IMG/VR virus record: IMGVR_UViG_3300009071_000064
Coordinates: 1 to 25,118 of that record
Reading direction: 5' to 3' (one strand)
Source of the DNA: a virus
Length of the DNA: 25,118 bases
Part shown: piece by piece, positions 17,124 through 25,118 of the stretch
Layout of the letters: every line of letters starts with the position of its first letter
Numbering within the stretch: position 1 is the stretch's first letter
The notes under the pieces: generated by a model
Seen by the model: only the letters and a program-made list of their open reading frames with translations
What the model was told of the DNA's origin: nothing
Database searches by the model: none
Position numbers and translations under genes: made by a program

Positions 17124-20100
17124 ATGTCTAAATTAGAGCTAGAAAAAGTTGTTAACAATATGCTCACAGATGGTAAGTCAGAAGACGACGTTGCTATTGT
17201 TATAAACGAGTATAAGAAAAAAAATCCTACAATACTAGATGAGGTGACTGTGGAAGACACTAAACTGCCTAATGTTCCGCTGGTACTAGCACCTCAAACA
17301 AGTCCAAATCAATTACAAAACATCCCACAAATACAAACTGAAATAGAAAAAAATATAGAACCATTAAAAGATAAAGATGGTAATCCAATAAAAGCATCTT
17401 ATGAACAAATGAGAGATATAAAAGGCATATCTCAGTTAGATGAAATAAAAAGTTTAACGCAATTTGTTACTACACCTAGTTTACTTAAAATGGAAATGGA
17501 AGGTAAAACAGACGTTTTAGATTTAGATGAAAGTTTAAAAATAGCAGCAGTAACACCTATTAGCTGGATTGCTTCTGCTAGAAAGGCTGTAAATTTAAAA
17601 GCCGGCGTTTTAAATAAAACAATAGAAAAATACGGTTGGAACCCGACAAATTGGGACCAACTAACTAAAGAAGAAAAAATAGCTGTAGAAAAAGAGGTTG
17701 ATAAGCAGGAAATAATTAACTTTGCATCTGGCAATTATGGTATGCCAGGGCTTGGTTTGTCTTTTGTGCCTCCTAAAATAGCAGTTGAAGAATATAAAAA
17801 AGACGTTCAAGATGATTTAACTCAGTATGATGGTGACATACTTACATCATTTCAAAAGGGAAATTTTTTTGATGCAGGAGCACGTATATTAAATGGCTCA
17901 ATACAAACAGCACCAACATTAGCAGCTGCTGCAACTGGTTATGGTGGTATCGCTGCTATGACAGCTGGTATGTACGGTGAAAATTTTACAGAAAACTACA
18001 AGAACAACCCAGAGCAAACATTAGGTATGAATATATTAAACTCTGGTTTAAAAGCTGGAATAGAAGGTGTTGGTGCTATAGCTACTAACAAAATATTATT
18101 TAATGGAAAAATTATTAATAATCTTATTGGGTCAAAAAGCACGGCTGGTAAAAAAGCTGTAAGCGATGTGCTTAACGGTGGATTTAACAGGGTAAAAAGT
18201 ACGTTAGGAGGTATGGTTCTTGAGGGAGGTGAAGAGTGGAGTACAGAATTAGCTGCTGACTTTGCTAACGAAGTGACTAACATCAACAAATTTGACACTG
18301 ATCAAATGCTTGAAAATATGGCAAACTATGATCTACCTACAAAAATGCGTGAAAAAGTAGATGCTGCTATACTTGGAGCAGCTATGGGTGGTGGTACTAA
18401 AACTATACAAAATCTAGGTAAAACAGAATCAGCTATAAAAGAGCATGCTGTTAACTTATTTATGTCAGACGCTGATGCTGATATCATATCTAAAAAAGGA
18501 ACAGAAATAAACGATTTACAACAAAAGTTAGGTAAAGCTGAAACAGATATAGGTAAAGAAATCATTGAAAGACAGATAAATAATAAAGCACAAGAAATAG
18601 CACAAAAAAGAAAGTCACAGTATAATAACTTAAAAAACCTTGAGCCAAAGGAGTTGATTGAATTAGGAACAGAAATTGATAATAAAAACAACTTACTAAA
18701 AAATTTACAAAAAGAAACAGACCCGAGTGTAAAACAAGAAATTGAAAAGGATTTAAAAGAATCAAAAAAGAAAGCAAAAAATTTATTTAATAATGCTACA
18801 AAAAGAAGAGTACAAGAAAATGTGGCAACAGCTAGAAAATCAATAGGCGCTAAAAATGTTAAAGTACATACTAACCCTGATACTTTTCAGAACATTCATG
18901 ATGAATCGACGGGTGCTGATCCAAAAGAATCTATTGACGTTAGTGGTGTTAATGCATTTTATGTTAACGGTACAATGCACATTAATAAAACAGCTGCAAT
19001 AGAAACCGACGCAACTTCAGTTGGTACACATGAAAATCTTCATGATATTACAAAGGCAAAAATAAATGACACAAACGGTAGATTAACACCTGATGGTAGA
19101 AAATTAATTGACGATTTTAGATCACAATTATCTGCCAAAGAAATAAAGGTTGTAGATCAGAGAATTAATGATAATTATAAGTTTGACGAAAATGGCAAAG
19201 AAAAACCATACGATGAGTATGCAGAGGAATATTTAAACCAATTTCATGATGCTGTAGTTACAGGAGATATTAAATATAACGCTACCGATGCTCAATGGTG
19301 GAAAGACTTAGCTAATAGTTTTACTGGTATATTTAAAAAGGAAGGTTTTGAAAATGTTAATTTTGAAACAGGTCAAGATGCATACAATTTCTTACAGTCA
19401 TATAACAAAGCAGCTAAAGAAGGTAAAACAGAAGACGTTAAAAAGTTATCTACAGAATTAAAAAAACAAGGTAGAGATCTTGATACTCAAATAGCACAAG
19501 AAAAAAATCCACAAAAATTAGCTGAATTAAAAAGACAAAGAAAACAAAAACAACAAGAGGTAAGAGAAGCTGTTGCTAACGAAAGTCAAATAAAAAAATC
19601 TGACACAAAAGAAAATGAAATAAATCAGTTAGGGCGTAATGTTACTAAAGCTGAGTGGGATGGTGGTAAAGCAGATCAAGCTATTGGTAATATATATGAA
19701 AAATTACAAGGTTTAATTAAAAGCAAAATACCTGTAAATAAACCACCTGGTTTTTCTGAAACTGATTTTGTAGCGTCTACTATAGGAGAATTAATACCAC
19801 ACATACGTAATTTTAATCCTGAAGTTAATGATAGTTTATCTGGTTGGATTAATTCACAGTTATCAAATAAAATTGGTAATGTGTTTAAAAAAGGAACAGC
19901 AGGGACTAAAGCAGAGTTTGAGCAAGATATATCTGAAGCTAGAGGAGTTGCTGTAGAACAAGAAGTAGAGCAAGAAGTTGATAAAAAACAAAAGGTTACT
20001 AAAAAAGTGTTATCAAAAGAGTTTAATTTTGATAAAAAAGACAAAGCGACAACAGAAGTCATGAAGTCAAAAGACTTTAAAATGCCTGATAGCTACAAGT

Positions 20101-23100
20101 CAGTTAAAGATATGACACCTGAATTAACAGCTGAATTATTTGGTGTTGATCCAAAACAGTATGTTGATCCTAAAAAATCATTAAAAAAAGAAGATATTAT
20201 TGCAGCAAGAACATTTATAAGAAAAAACCCAGAGTTATTATACAATATGTTACCTGAAGCATTAAATGAGCAAGGTAAATCAACTGGCGTAAGAAAATTA
20301 TTACTTGATGCTTTTTATGAAGGTACAGGTGTAAGAAAAGAAGCTGCATTAGGTAGAAGTAAACAGGGATCAGAAGTAAGAACTAAAAAACCATTTAATC
20401 AAAAAGAATTTTTATCAGCACTTGGCATTATTCCAGGGGAAGTTATGAAAGTTAAAAACCAAACTAAGGTATCTGGTATGATATCAGCTTTAATGAACGA
20501 GACTGGTAAAGCCATGACTAATCAAGCTATTAAAAATAATCTTGATGCTGACTTACAAAAAGAGGTAATACAAAAAATAGATGATGGTAAAAATAGAATA
20601 CTATACAGCGACACGCGTGACAAAAGTGGCGTAAAAGAAACGCTAGACAAACAAGCTAAACCTGAACCTGTGAATAAAAGCGGCACTAAAAAAATGGTTG
20701 ATTTTTTAACAGGACCTCTTGCTAAAGTTTTACCTTATGATTTAATTATAAGATCTGGTAATCTTGCGGCTGCCGGAAACGACGCAGCTAGAGCTATAGA
20801 TAGGGGTTTTAGGTTTATTGGTAATTTCGCACGTACAAAAAATGATGCAGATAGAAAACCCACTGATACATATAAAAAAGAAGACACGTTTAAATATCTC
20901 AATTCTGGTATAATAGCTGATTTAGCTGTAGTTAACGCTTTAGCATCAAATACTAAATATGAAGGTAATACTGATACTAATAACATGAGAGAAGCTATTA
21001 GAGGTAAAAACAAAGGCAACATAGATAAAAATATAGCTAACTTAGACTCGCATAAAAAAGGTGTAAAAGAAATATTAACAGAACTAAAAGATTTATATAA
21101 GAAATATCCAAATCAGGTAAGAGAACTATTGTATAATGCAAATGCTAATGCTAGTTTTAATAGAAATTTTGCTTCTTTATTAGACATGGAATTTAATCCT
21201 AAAAATTTAAAAACAGAGGAAGAACACGTTTTTCAAGCTGGTAGAGCAGCAATAAGATCTTTAGAGGCTATGGGTAAATCAGATAAAGTATTTAATAATT
21301 ACTTAGACTGGCTTGCAGATAATTACTATCAAGTAGCTTTAACTAAAGAAACAGCTGACATAGTTGATAAAAGCAAAAAGGCAAAAGAAGCCGGTATTGA
21401 TTTTAAAAGTCAAGAGCATCCACTGTTGCAAGAAGGGTTAGATCAAGCTATGAAGGATGGTGATTTTAGTAAAGTTCCATCTTCAGATATTAGATACTTT
21501 AATGAATATCATCACATAAACCCAAACACAACTGGTTACGCTAAAAAATATAATTTAGAAGTAGATAAAAAACACCACAATAATGCCGACGTCGTAGAGG
21601 CACAAGCTGATCTAATATTTAGACAAATAAAAGGTGAAATAACACCTAAACAAGCTAAGGCTGAAATGGACAGCTATTTAAAATTAGTGACACCAAAAAA
21701 ATCAATTAAGTATTCAACATCTAAAAAACAAAACGAAAGTAATAAAGAATACTTACAAAGAATGAAAAAGTTAGATAAAGCCCTTGAAGTTGCTAGAGAT
21801 CCAAACGCTCCAGAAAAAGGCATATCAATATTTGATTTTGATCAAACATTAGCCAACACAAAAGAAAAGGTTATAGTCACTACACCTGATGGTAAAACAA
21901 AAAAGATAGGAGCGCAAGAGTTTGCTGAAAAAGCTGCTGAACTAGAAGAGCAAGGCGCTGAGTTTGACTTTAAGGAATTTGAAAAAGTTAAAGGTGCAAC
22001 AAAAGGACCGTTTTTTGATTTAGCACAAAAAATAAAGGGAAAGTTTGGTAATAAAGACATATTTATATTAACAGCTAGACCGCAATCGTCTGACATAGCG
22101 ATACAATCGTTTTTAAAAGCTGTTGGGCTAGATATTAAATTAGAAAATATTACAGGTTTAGAAGATGGTACACCTCAAGCTAAAGCTGATTTTGTTATAG
22201 ATAAAGTTGCGGATGGTTATAATAACTTTTTCTTTGGCGATGATGCTTATAAAAATGTTAAAGCTGTGCAGGAAGTTTTAGATCAAGTTGATGTAAAAAG
22301 AGATGTTCAACAAGCTAAAGAACAATTAAATAAAGATATAGACACTGTATTTGATGAGATAATACAGGAAAATACTGGACTAAATAAAAACGCAACAGTT
22401 AGTGTTGCTAAGGCAAAACAAATTGGAGCAACAAGAGGTAGCTGGTTAAAAGATTTCTTTTTAGCACCATCATCTGAAGATTTTACTGGACTAATGTATA
22501 CATTAATAGGTAAAGGTAAAAAAGGTGAAAAGCAATTTGAGTTTATTAAAAATGCTTTAATAAGACCATTTGCTAGAGGTATTAGAGATTTAAATGCAGC
22601 TAAACAAGTTATATCTAATGAGTTTGCTAATTTAAAGAAAATTTATCCAGATGTTACAAAGTCATTACGAAAGCCATCACCAGTAAAAGGTTATAATAAT
22701 TCACATGCTATAAGGGTTTATCTGTGGAATAAAAACGGTATTCCAATACCTGGTTTATCAAAAACAGATGAAAAAGCACTAGTCAAGCATGTAAACAACA
22801 ATTCGGACATGAAAGTGTTTGCTGATCAAGCTGGTCAAATAACAAAGCTTAAAGAAGGATATACAACTCCAAGTAACTCATGGATGATAGGTAATATATC
22901 AACAGACATGCAGGATGTAAGTAATAAAGTTAAAAGATCTGAGTATTTAAAAGAGTATTTAGACAACTATGAAAAAATGTTTACACCTGAAAGGTTAAAT
23001 AAACTTGAACTTATATACGGTAGTAAATTTGTTGAAGCATTAAATGATATGAAATACAGGATGGAGTATGGAACAAACAGATCTCAAGGTCAAGATAGAA

Positions 23101-24380
23101 TAACAGCTGCTTGGCAAAACTGGGTTAATAACTCTGTTGGCGCAATAATGTTCTTTAATATGAGATCAGCGGTGCTACAGACATTGTCATCTGTGAACTT
23201 TGTAAACTGGAACGATAATAATCCATTTAAAGCTGCTAAAGCTTTAGCTAATCAAAAGCAATATTGGAAAGATTTTAGTTATATATTTAATCACCCAACG
23301 CTAAAACAAAGAAGAGCTGGGTTAGATATAGATGTTAACGCTTCTGAAATTGCCGCAAGAGTAGCTGATAGTAAAAATAAAATATCAGCTGGTTTAAATC
23401 ATTTATTGCAATTAGGTTTCACACCAACAAGAATAGCTGATAGTTTTGCTATTGCATCAGGTGGTGCTACGTTTTATAGAAATAGAATTGAAACTTATGT
23501 GAAACAAGGTTTAAGTAAAAAAAGAGCAGAAGAAAAAGCATTTTTAGATTTCCAAGAAATATCAGAAGCAACACAGCAGTCAGCTAGACCTGATATGATT
23601 TCACAGCAACAAGCTGGTCCACTTGGTAGATTAGTATTGGCTTTCCAAGTAACACCAATGCAGTACACAAGATTAATGAAAAGATCAGTACAGGATTTAG
23701 TTGCTGGTAGAGGTGATATGAAAACACATGTATCAAAGATTATATATTATGGCGCTGTACAAAATATGATATTTAATGCACTACAAAGTGCTGTATTTGC
23801 ATTAGCATTTGGTGATGATGAAGAAGATGATGAAGATAAAATGTCAGAAAAAGAAAAAAGAAAAGCAGTAAGAGTAGCAAACAACATGGCTGATAGTTTA
23901 TTGAGAGGTTTAGGTGTTCAAGGTGCTGCTGTAGCTACAGTTAAGAATATGATTATTAAATTTTTAGAGCAAGAAAAACGTGGATACAGAGCTGATCACG
24001 CTTACACAATGATTGAAGGATTAAATATATCTCCACCAATAGGTAGTAAAGCAAGAAAAGTATATAGCGCAACACAAACATATAAATTTAATAGAGATGC
24101 TATAAAAGAAATGGGATTTGATATTGACAACCCAGCGTATGAAGCTGTAGGTAACATTGTATCAGGTACTACTAATGTTCCTCTTGATAGAGTTATAGCA
24201 AACCTTAATAACGTTAGAGCGGCTATGGATAAAAATAATGCGGCGTGGCAAAGAATATCTGTACTTTTAGGTTGGAACGCTTGGGATGTGGGTATACCAG
24301 ATAGAGAGGTAGAAAAAGTAAAACAAGAAATAAAAAAAAGAAAAGCAGAGGAAAGAAAGCGTAAAAAAAGTAAAAAGTAA
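17124..24380 (+). CDS. Giant polyvalent ejection protein: zincin-like, sigma-r2-like, HAD phosphatase, LPD38-like
   Basis: A 2418-residue virion protein in the slot of T7 gp16, probably injected with DNA. Regions in order: hydrophobic helices near residues 259-285 and 309-327 (APTLAAAATGYGGIAAMTAG), then EGGEEWSTELAADFANEV; a coiled coil at about 447-573; a zincin-like segment with HENLH at 636-640 and candidate third ligand in YAEEYLNQFHD (Glu701/702); a second coiled coil at about 774-822; residues 865-925 resembling sigma-70 region 2; a HAD domain at about 1565-1735 with Asp1571, Asp1573 and Thr1575, Thr1650, Lys1687 or Lys1694, and Asp1706-Asp1707; an LPD38-like region at about 2000-2230 (MRSAVLQTLSSVNFVNW; GPLGRLVLAFQVTPMQYTRL); and a very basic C-terminus (KKRKAEERKRKKSKK). 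No single-subunit RNA polymerase motif (DxDGD) was found. Domain positions are by eye. The HAD call is strong, the zincin call moderate, and the sigma-like call speculative. Confidence 0.85.
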   Translation: MSKLELEKVVNNMLTDGKSEDDVAIVINEYKKKNPTILDEVTVEDTKLPNVPLVLAPQTSPNQLQNIPQIQTEIEKNIEPLKDKDGNPIKASYEQMRDIKGISQLDEIKSLTQFVTTPSLLKMEMEGKTDVLDLDESLKIAAVTPISWIASARKAVNLKAGVLNKTIEKYGWNPTNWDQLTKEEKIAVEKEVDKQEIINFASGNYGMPGLGLSFVPPKIAVEEYKKDVQDDLTQYDGDILTSFQKGNFFDAGARILNGSIQTAPTLAAAATGYGGIAAMTAGMYGENFTENYKNNPEQTLGMNILNSGLKAGIEGVGAIATNKILFNGKIINNLIGSKSTAGKKAVSDVLNGGFNRVKSTLGGMVLEGGEEWSTELAADFANEVTNINKFDTDQMLENMANYDLPTKMREKVDAAILGAAMGGGTKTIQNLGKTESAIKEHAVNLFMSDADADIISKKGTEINDLQQKLGKAETDIGKEIIERQINNKAQEIAQKRKSQYNNLKNLEPKELIELGTEIDNKNNLLKNLQKETDPSVKQEIEKDLKESKKKAKNLFNNATKRRVQENVATARKSIGAKNVKVHTNPDTFQNIHDESTGADPKESIDVSGVNAFYVNGTMHINKTAAIETDATSVGTHENLHDITKAKINDTNGRLTPDGRKLIDDFRSQLSAKEIKVVDQRINDNYKFDENGKEKPYDEYAEEYLNQFHDAVVTGDIKYNATDAQWWKDLANSFTGIFKKEGFENVNFETGQDAYNFLQSYNKAAKEGKTEDVKKLSTELKKQGRDLDTQIAQEKNPQKLAELKRQRKQKQQEVREAVANESQIKKSDTKENEINQLGRNVTKAEWDGGKADQAIGNIYEKLQGLIKSKIPVNKPPGFSETDFVASTIGELIPHIRNFNPEVNDSLSGWINSQLSNKIGNVFKKGTAGTKAEFEQDISEARGVAVEQEVEQEVDKKQKVTKKVLSKEFNFDKKDKATTEVMKSKDFKMPDSYKSVKDMTPELTAELFGVDPKQYVDPKKSLKKEDIIAARTFIRKNPELLYNMLPEALNEQGKSTGVRKLLLDAFYEGTGVRKEAALGRSKQGSEVRTKKPFNQKEFLSALGIIPGEVMKVKNQTKVSGMISALMNETGKAMTNQAIKNNLDADLQKEVIQKIDDGKNRILYSDTRDKSGVKETLDKQAKPEPVNKSGTKKMVDFLTGPLAKVLPYDLIIRSGNLAAAGNDAARAIDRGFRFIGNFARTKNDADRKPTDTYKKEDTFKYLNSGIIADLAVVNALASNTKYEGNTDTNNMREAIRGKNKGNIDKNIANLDSHKKGVKEILTELKDLYKKYPNQVRELLYNANANASFNRNFASLLDMEFNPKNLKTEEEHVFQAGRAAIRSLEAMGKSDKVFNNYLDWLADNYYQVALTKETADIVDKSKKAKEAGIDFKSQEHPLLQEGLDQAMKDGDFSKVPSSDIRYFNEYHHINPNTTGYAKKYNLEVDKKHHNNADVVEAQADLIFRQIKGEITPKQAKAEMDSYLKLVTPKKSIKYSTSKKQNESNKEYLQRMKKLDKALEVARDPNAPEKGISIFDFDQTLANTKEKVIVTTPDGKTKKIGAQEFAEKAAELEEQGAEFDFKEFEKVKGATKGPFFDLAQKIKGKFGNKDIFILTARPQSSDIAIQSFLKAVGLDIKLENITGLEDGTPQAKADFVIDKVADGYNNFFFGDDAYKNVKAVQEVLDQVDVKRDVQQAKEQLNKDIDTVFDEIIQENTGLNKNATVSVAKAKQIGATRGSWLKDFFLAPSSEDFTGLMYTLIGKGKKGEKQFEFIKNALIRPFARGIRDLNAAKQVISNEFANLKKIYPDVTKSLRKPSPVKGYNNSHAIRVYLWNKNGIPIPGLSKTDEKALVKHVNNNSDMKVFADQAGQITKLKEGYTTPSNSWMIGNISTDMQDVSNKVKRSEYLKEYLDNYEKMFTPERLNKLELIYGSKFVEALNDMKYRMEYGTNRSQGQDRITAAWQNWVNNSVGAIMFFNMRSAVLQTLSSVNFVNWNDNNPFKAAKALANQKQYWKDFSYIFNHPTLKQRRAGLDIDVNASEIAARVADSKNKISAGLNHLLQLGFTPTRIADSFAIASGGATFYRNRIETYVKQGLSKKRAEEKAFLDFQEISEATQQSARPDMISQQQAGPLGRLVLAFQVTPMQYTRLMKRSVQDLVAGRGDMKTHVSKIIYYGAVQNMIFNALQSAVFALAFGDDEEDDEDKMSEKEKRKAVRVANNMADSLLRGLGVQGAAVATVKNMIIKFLEQEKRGYRADHAYTMIEGLNISPPIGSKARKVYSATQTYKFNRDAIKEMGFDIDNPAYEAVGNIVSGTTNVPLDRVIANLNNVRAAMDKNNAAWQRISVLLGWNAWDVGIPDREVEKVKQEIKKRKAEERKRKKSKK

Positions 24381-24393
24381 GTAATAATAAAAT

Positions 24394-24696
24394 ATGGCAC
24401 TAAACAAAAGTCAAACAACTAAAGAAATATTAAGAATATTAGAATATCAAGTAGAACAGATATTTACTGAAGTTGAAAAGATAAAAGAAGATAACAGGCT
24501 AGCTCACGATGATGTGAAAGACGATTTGCGCTTCATTAAAAATAATCTCTTTGATCCAAAAGAAGGTATATGGACTGAAGTAAAAGAAAATTCAAATTTT
24601 AGAAAAGAAACTGTAAAGTGGAGGAACGCTCTAGGTTTCGGTATATTTAGTTTAATAGGAAAACAAGTGTATGACTTTTTTAAATCACTATCATAA
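24394..24696 (+). CDS. Small membrane protein, holin-like (XhlA-like layout)
   Basis: A 100-residue protein with a charged helical N-terminal two thirds (EILRILEYQVEQIFTEVEKI; DDLRFIKNN) and one hydrophobic C-terminal segment at about residues 77-96 (NALGFGIFSLIGKQVYDFF). There is no signal peptide. This coiled coil plus C-terminal transmembrane layout matches XhlA-type hemolysin/holin-associated proteins. Its position, first of two membrane proteins before an endolysin gene, supports a lysis role. The stop TAA shares its last base with the ATG of the next gene (TAATG), so the two are probably translationally coupled. The holin function itself is inferred; no sequence-specific family match is claimed. 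Confidence 0.68.
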   Translation: MALNKSQTTKEILRILEYQVEQIFTEVEKIKEDNRLAHDDVKDDLRFIKNNLFDPKEGIWTEVKENSNFRKETVKWRNALGFGIFSLIGKQVYDFFKSLS

Positions 24697-24998
24697 TGAA
24701 ACAAATAGAAGAATTAGGCGATAAAACAATAGGTATAGATATAGATGGCGATAAAAAGCCAGACTTTAAAATCGACGTAAAAAGTATTGCGATCGTCATA
24801 GGGTTTGTTATATCCGGCACTATGGGTTATAACAACCTTAAACAAGAAATAGAACTAGCTAAAGAACTACCTACATATGAAGTTAAAGAAACTTCTGATG
24901 GTTTATTGTTAAAGCAAAAGGTTACATACTTAGAAAAGGAAATAGAAAAACTTGAAGAAAGAGTTAGCGATCTAGAAAACAAAGTGTATAAAAGATAA
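24696..24998 (+). CDS. Small membrane protein with DxDGD loop and coiled coil, lysis cassette
   Basis: A 100-residue protein in three parts. Residues 12-27 hold an acidic loop DIDGDKKPD (Asp15, Asp17, Asp19, Asp23) resembling a calcium-binding DxDGDxxxD site. Residues about 31-45 (IAIVIGFVISGTMGY) form one hydrophobic helix, short for a membrane span. Residues about 70-100 form a regular heptad coiled coil (LEKEIEKLEERVSDLENKVY). It overlaps the preceding gene by one base and is followed 23 bases later by the endolysin start. A holin partner or an i-spanin-like bridge are both possible. There is no lipobox, and no second spanin is visible in the window. Exact role unknown. Confidence 0.68.
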   Translation: MKQIEELGDKTIGIDIDGDKKPDFKIDVKSIAIVIGFVISGTMGYNNLKQEIELAKELPTYEVKETSDGLLLKQKVTYLEKEIEKLEERVSDLENKVYKR

Positions 24999-25021
24999 TA
25001 GTTTAATTAAAAAATTAAAAA

Positions 25022-25118
25022 ATGATAAGTAAACATATCAGTATGCGCGAAGGTGTGTATAGCATAACCGCTACACGACTTGGCTTAGAAAACAAACCGA
25101 CTGAAGAACATCTTAACA
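25022..25118 (+). CDS. Endolysin, peptidase M15A-type (3'-truncated by window edge)
   Basis: Only the first 32 codons lie in the window. They read MISKHISMREGVYSITATRL, then GLENKPTEEHLN. This N-terminus (hISxxE...S.TA.RLGh.N.P) is characteristic of the small M15A-type zinc peptidases used as endolysins by many Bacteroidota and marine phages; they cleave peptide bonds in peptidoglycan. The catalytic His/Asp residues lie beyond the window and cannot be checked. Location after two small membrane proteins supports the lysis role. The leader TTAATTAAAAAATTAAAAA before ATG has no Shine-Dalgarno sequence. Confidence 0.8.
   Translation, partial: MISKHISMREGVYSITATRLGLENKPTEEHLN

Noticed and set aside
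21490-21600. HNH-nuclease-like stretch EYHHINP ... NLEVDKKHHNN in the giant protein
   Set aside because: The spacing only loosely resembles HNH, no zinc-binding Cys is present, and from memory homologous segments in other marine phages lack the HHINP half.
17124-24380. Virion RNA polymerase, as in N4 or crAss-like phages
   Set aside because: I looked for DxDGD or DFDGD and similar polymerase motifs and found none. DKDGN and YDGD occurrences are not in a matching context.
24002-24418. 138-residue antisense frame over the end of the giant protein gene, and other antisense frames in the nozzle gene such as 14424-14786
   Set aside because: They lie wholly or almost wholly opposite strongly supported genes, show no recognisable motifs, and there is no gap or promoter for them. 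AT-rich coding DNA often leaves such open antisense frames.

Overview
The window is a dense, AT-rich stretch of a tailed-phage genome. Every gene is on the + strand, and no gap reaches 100 bases. It is the virion-assembly (late) module, followed by the start of the lysis module. It opens inside a portal gene and closes inside an endolysin gene. I see no tRNA, rRNA, CRISPR array, insertion sequence, integrase or replication gene.

Gene order matches the T7-type podovirus plan by position: portal, a small protein, scaffold, major capsid, an unknown capsid or connector protein, two adaptor/ring-like proteins, a very long nozzle/stabilization protein with an adhesin-like C-terminal half, a small virion protein, an Ala/Gln-rich internal protein, a second internal protein, and a 2418-residue ejection/polyvalent protein. 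Two small membrane proteins and an M15-type peptidase follow. Protein signatures (the portal motif, the N-terminus of the nozzle protein, the LPD38-like C-terminus of the giant protein) point to marine phages related to the uncultured Mediterranean podovirus-like and crAss-like assemblages. These assignments come from memory of the families, not from a search.

The host is probably a marine member of the Bacteroidota (Flavobacteriia-like). None of the 14 start codons visible here has a Shine-Dalgarno sequence. All are ATG in A/T-only or nearly A/T-only leaders, and 12 of 14 have A at -3, which is the pattern known from Flavobacterium. The M15A-type endolysin fits the same host group.

How it works together: portal, scaffold and capsid build the procapsid. 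The two adaptor/ring proteins and the nozzle close the portal and form the short tail. The nozzle's C-terminal half may double as the receptor-binding part, since no separate tail-fibre gene lies in the window. The 226-, 356- and 2418-residue proteins occupy the slots of the T7 internal core proteins gp14, gp15 and gp16 and probably enter the host with the DNA. The giant protein carries an HExxH zincin-like segment, a segment resembling sigma-70 region 2, a HAD phosphatase domain with all four motifs, and an LPD38-like C-terminus. It is the most interesting object in the window.

Regulation visible in the sequence: a strong intrinsic terminator with a cUUCGg loop directly after the capsid gene, a rearrangeable double hairpin before the first adaptor gene, and a capsid gene whose codon choice differs sharply from that of the portal gene.
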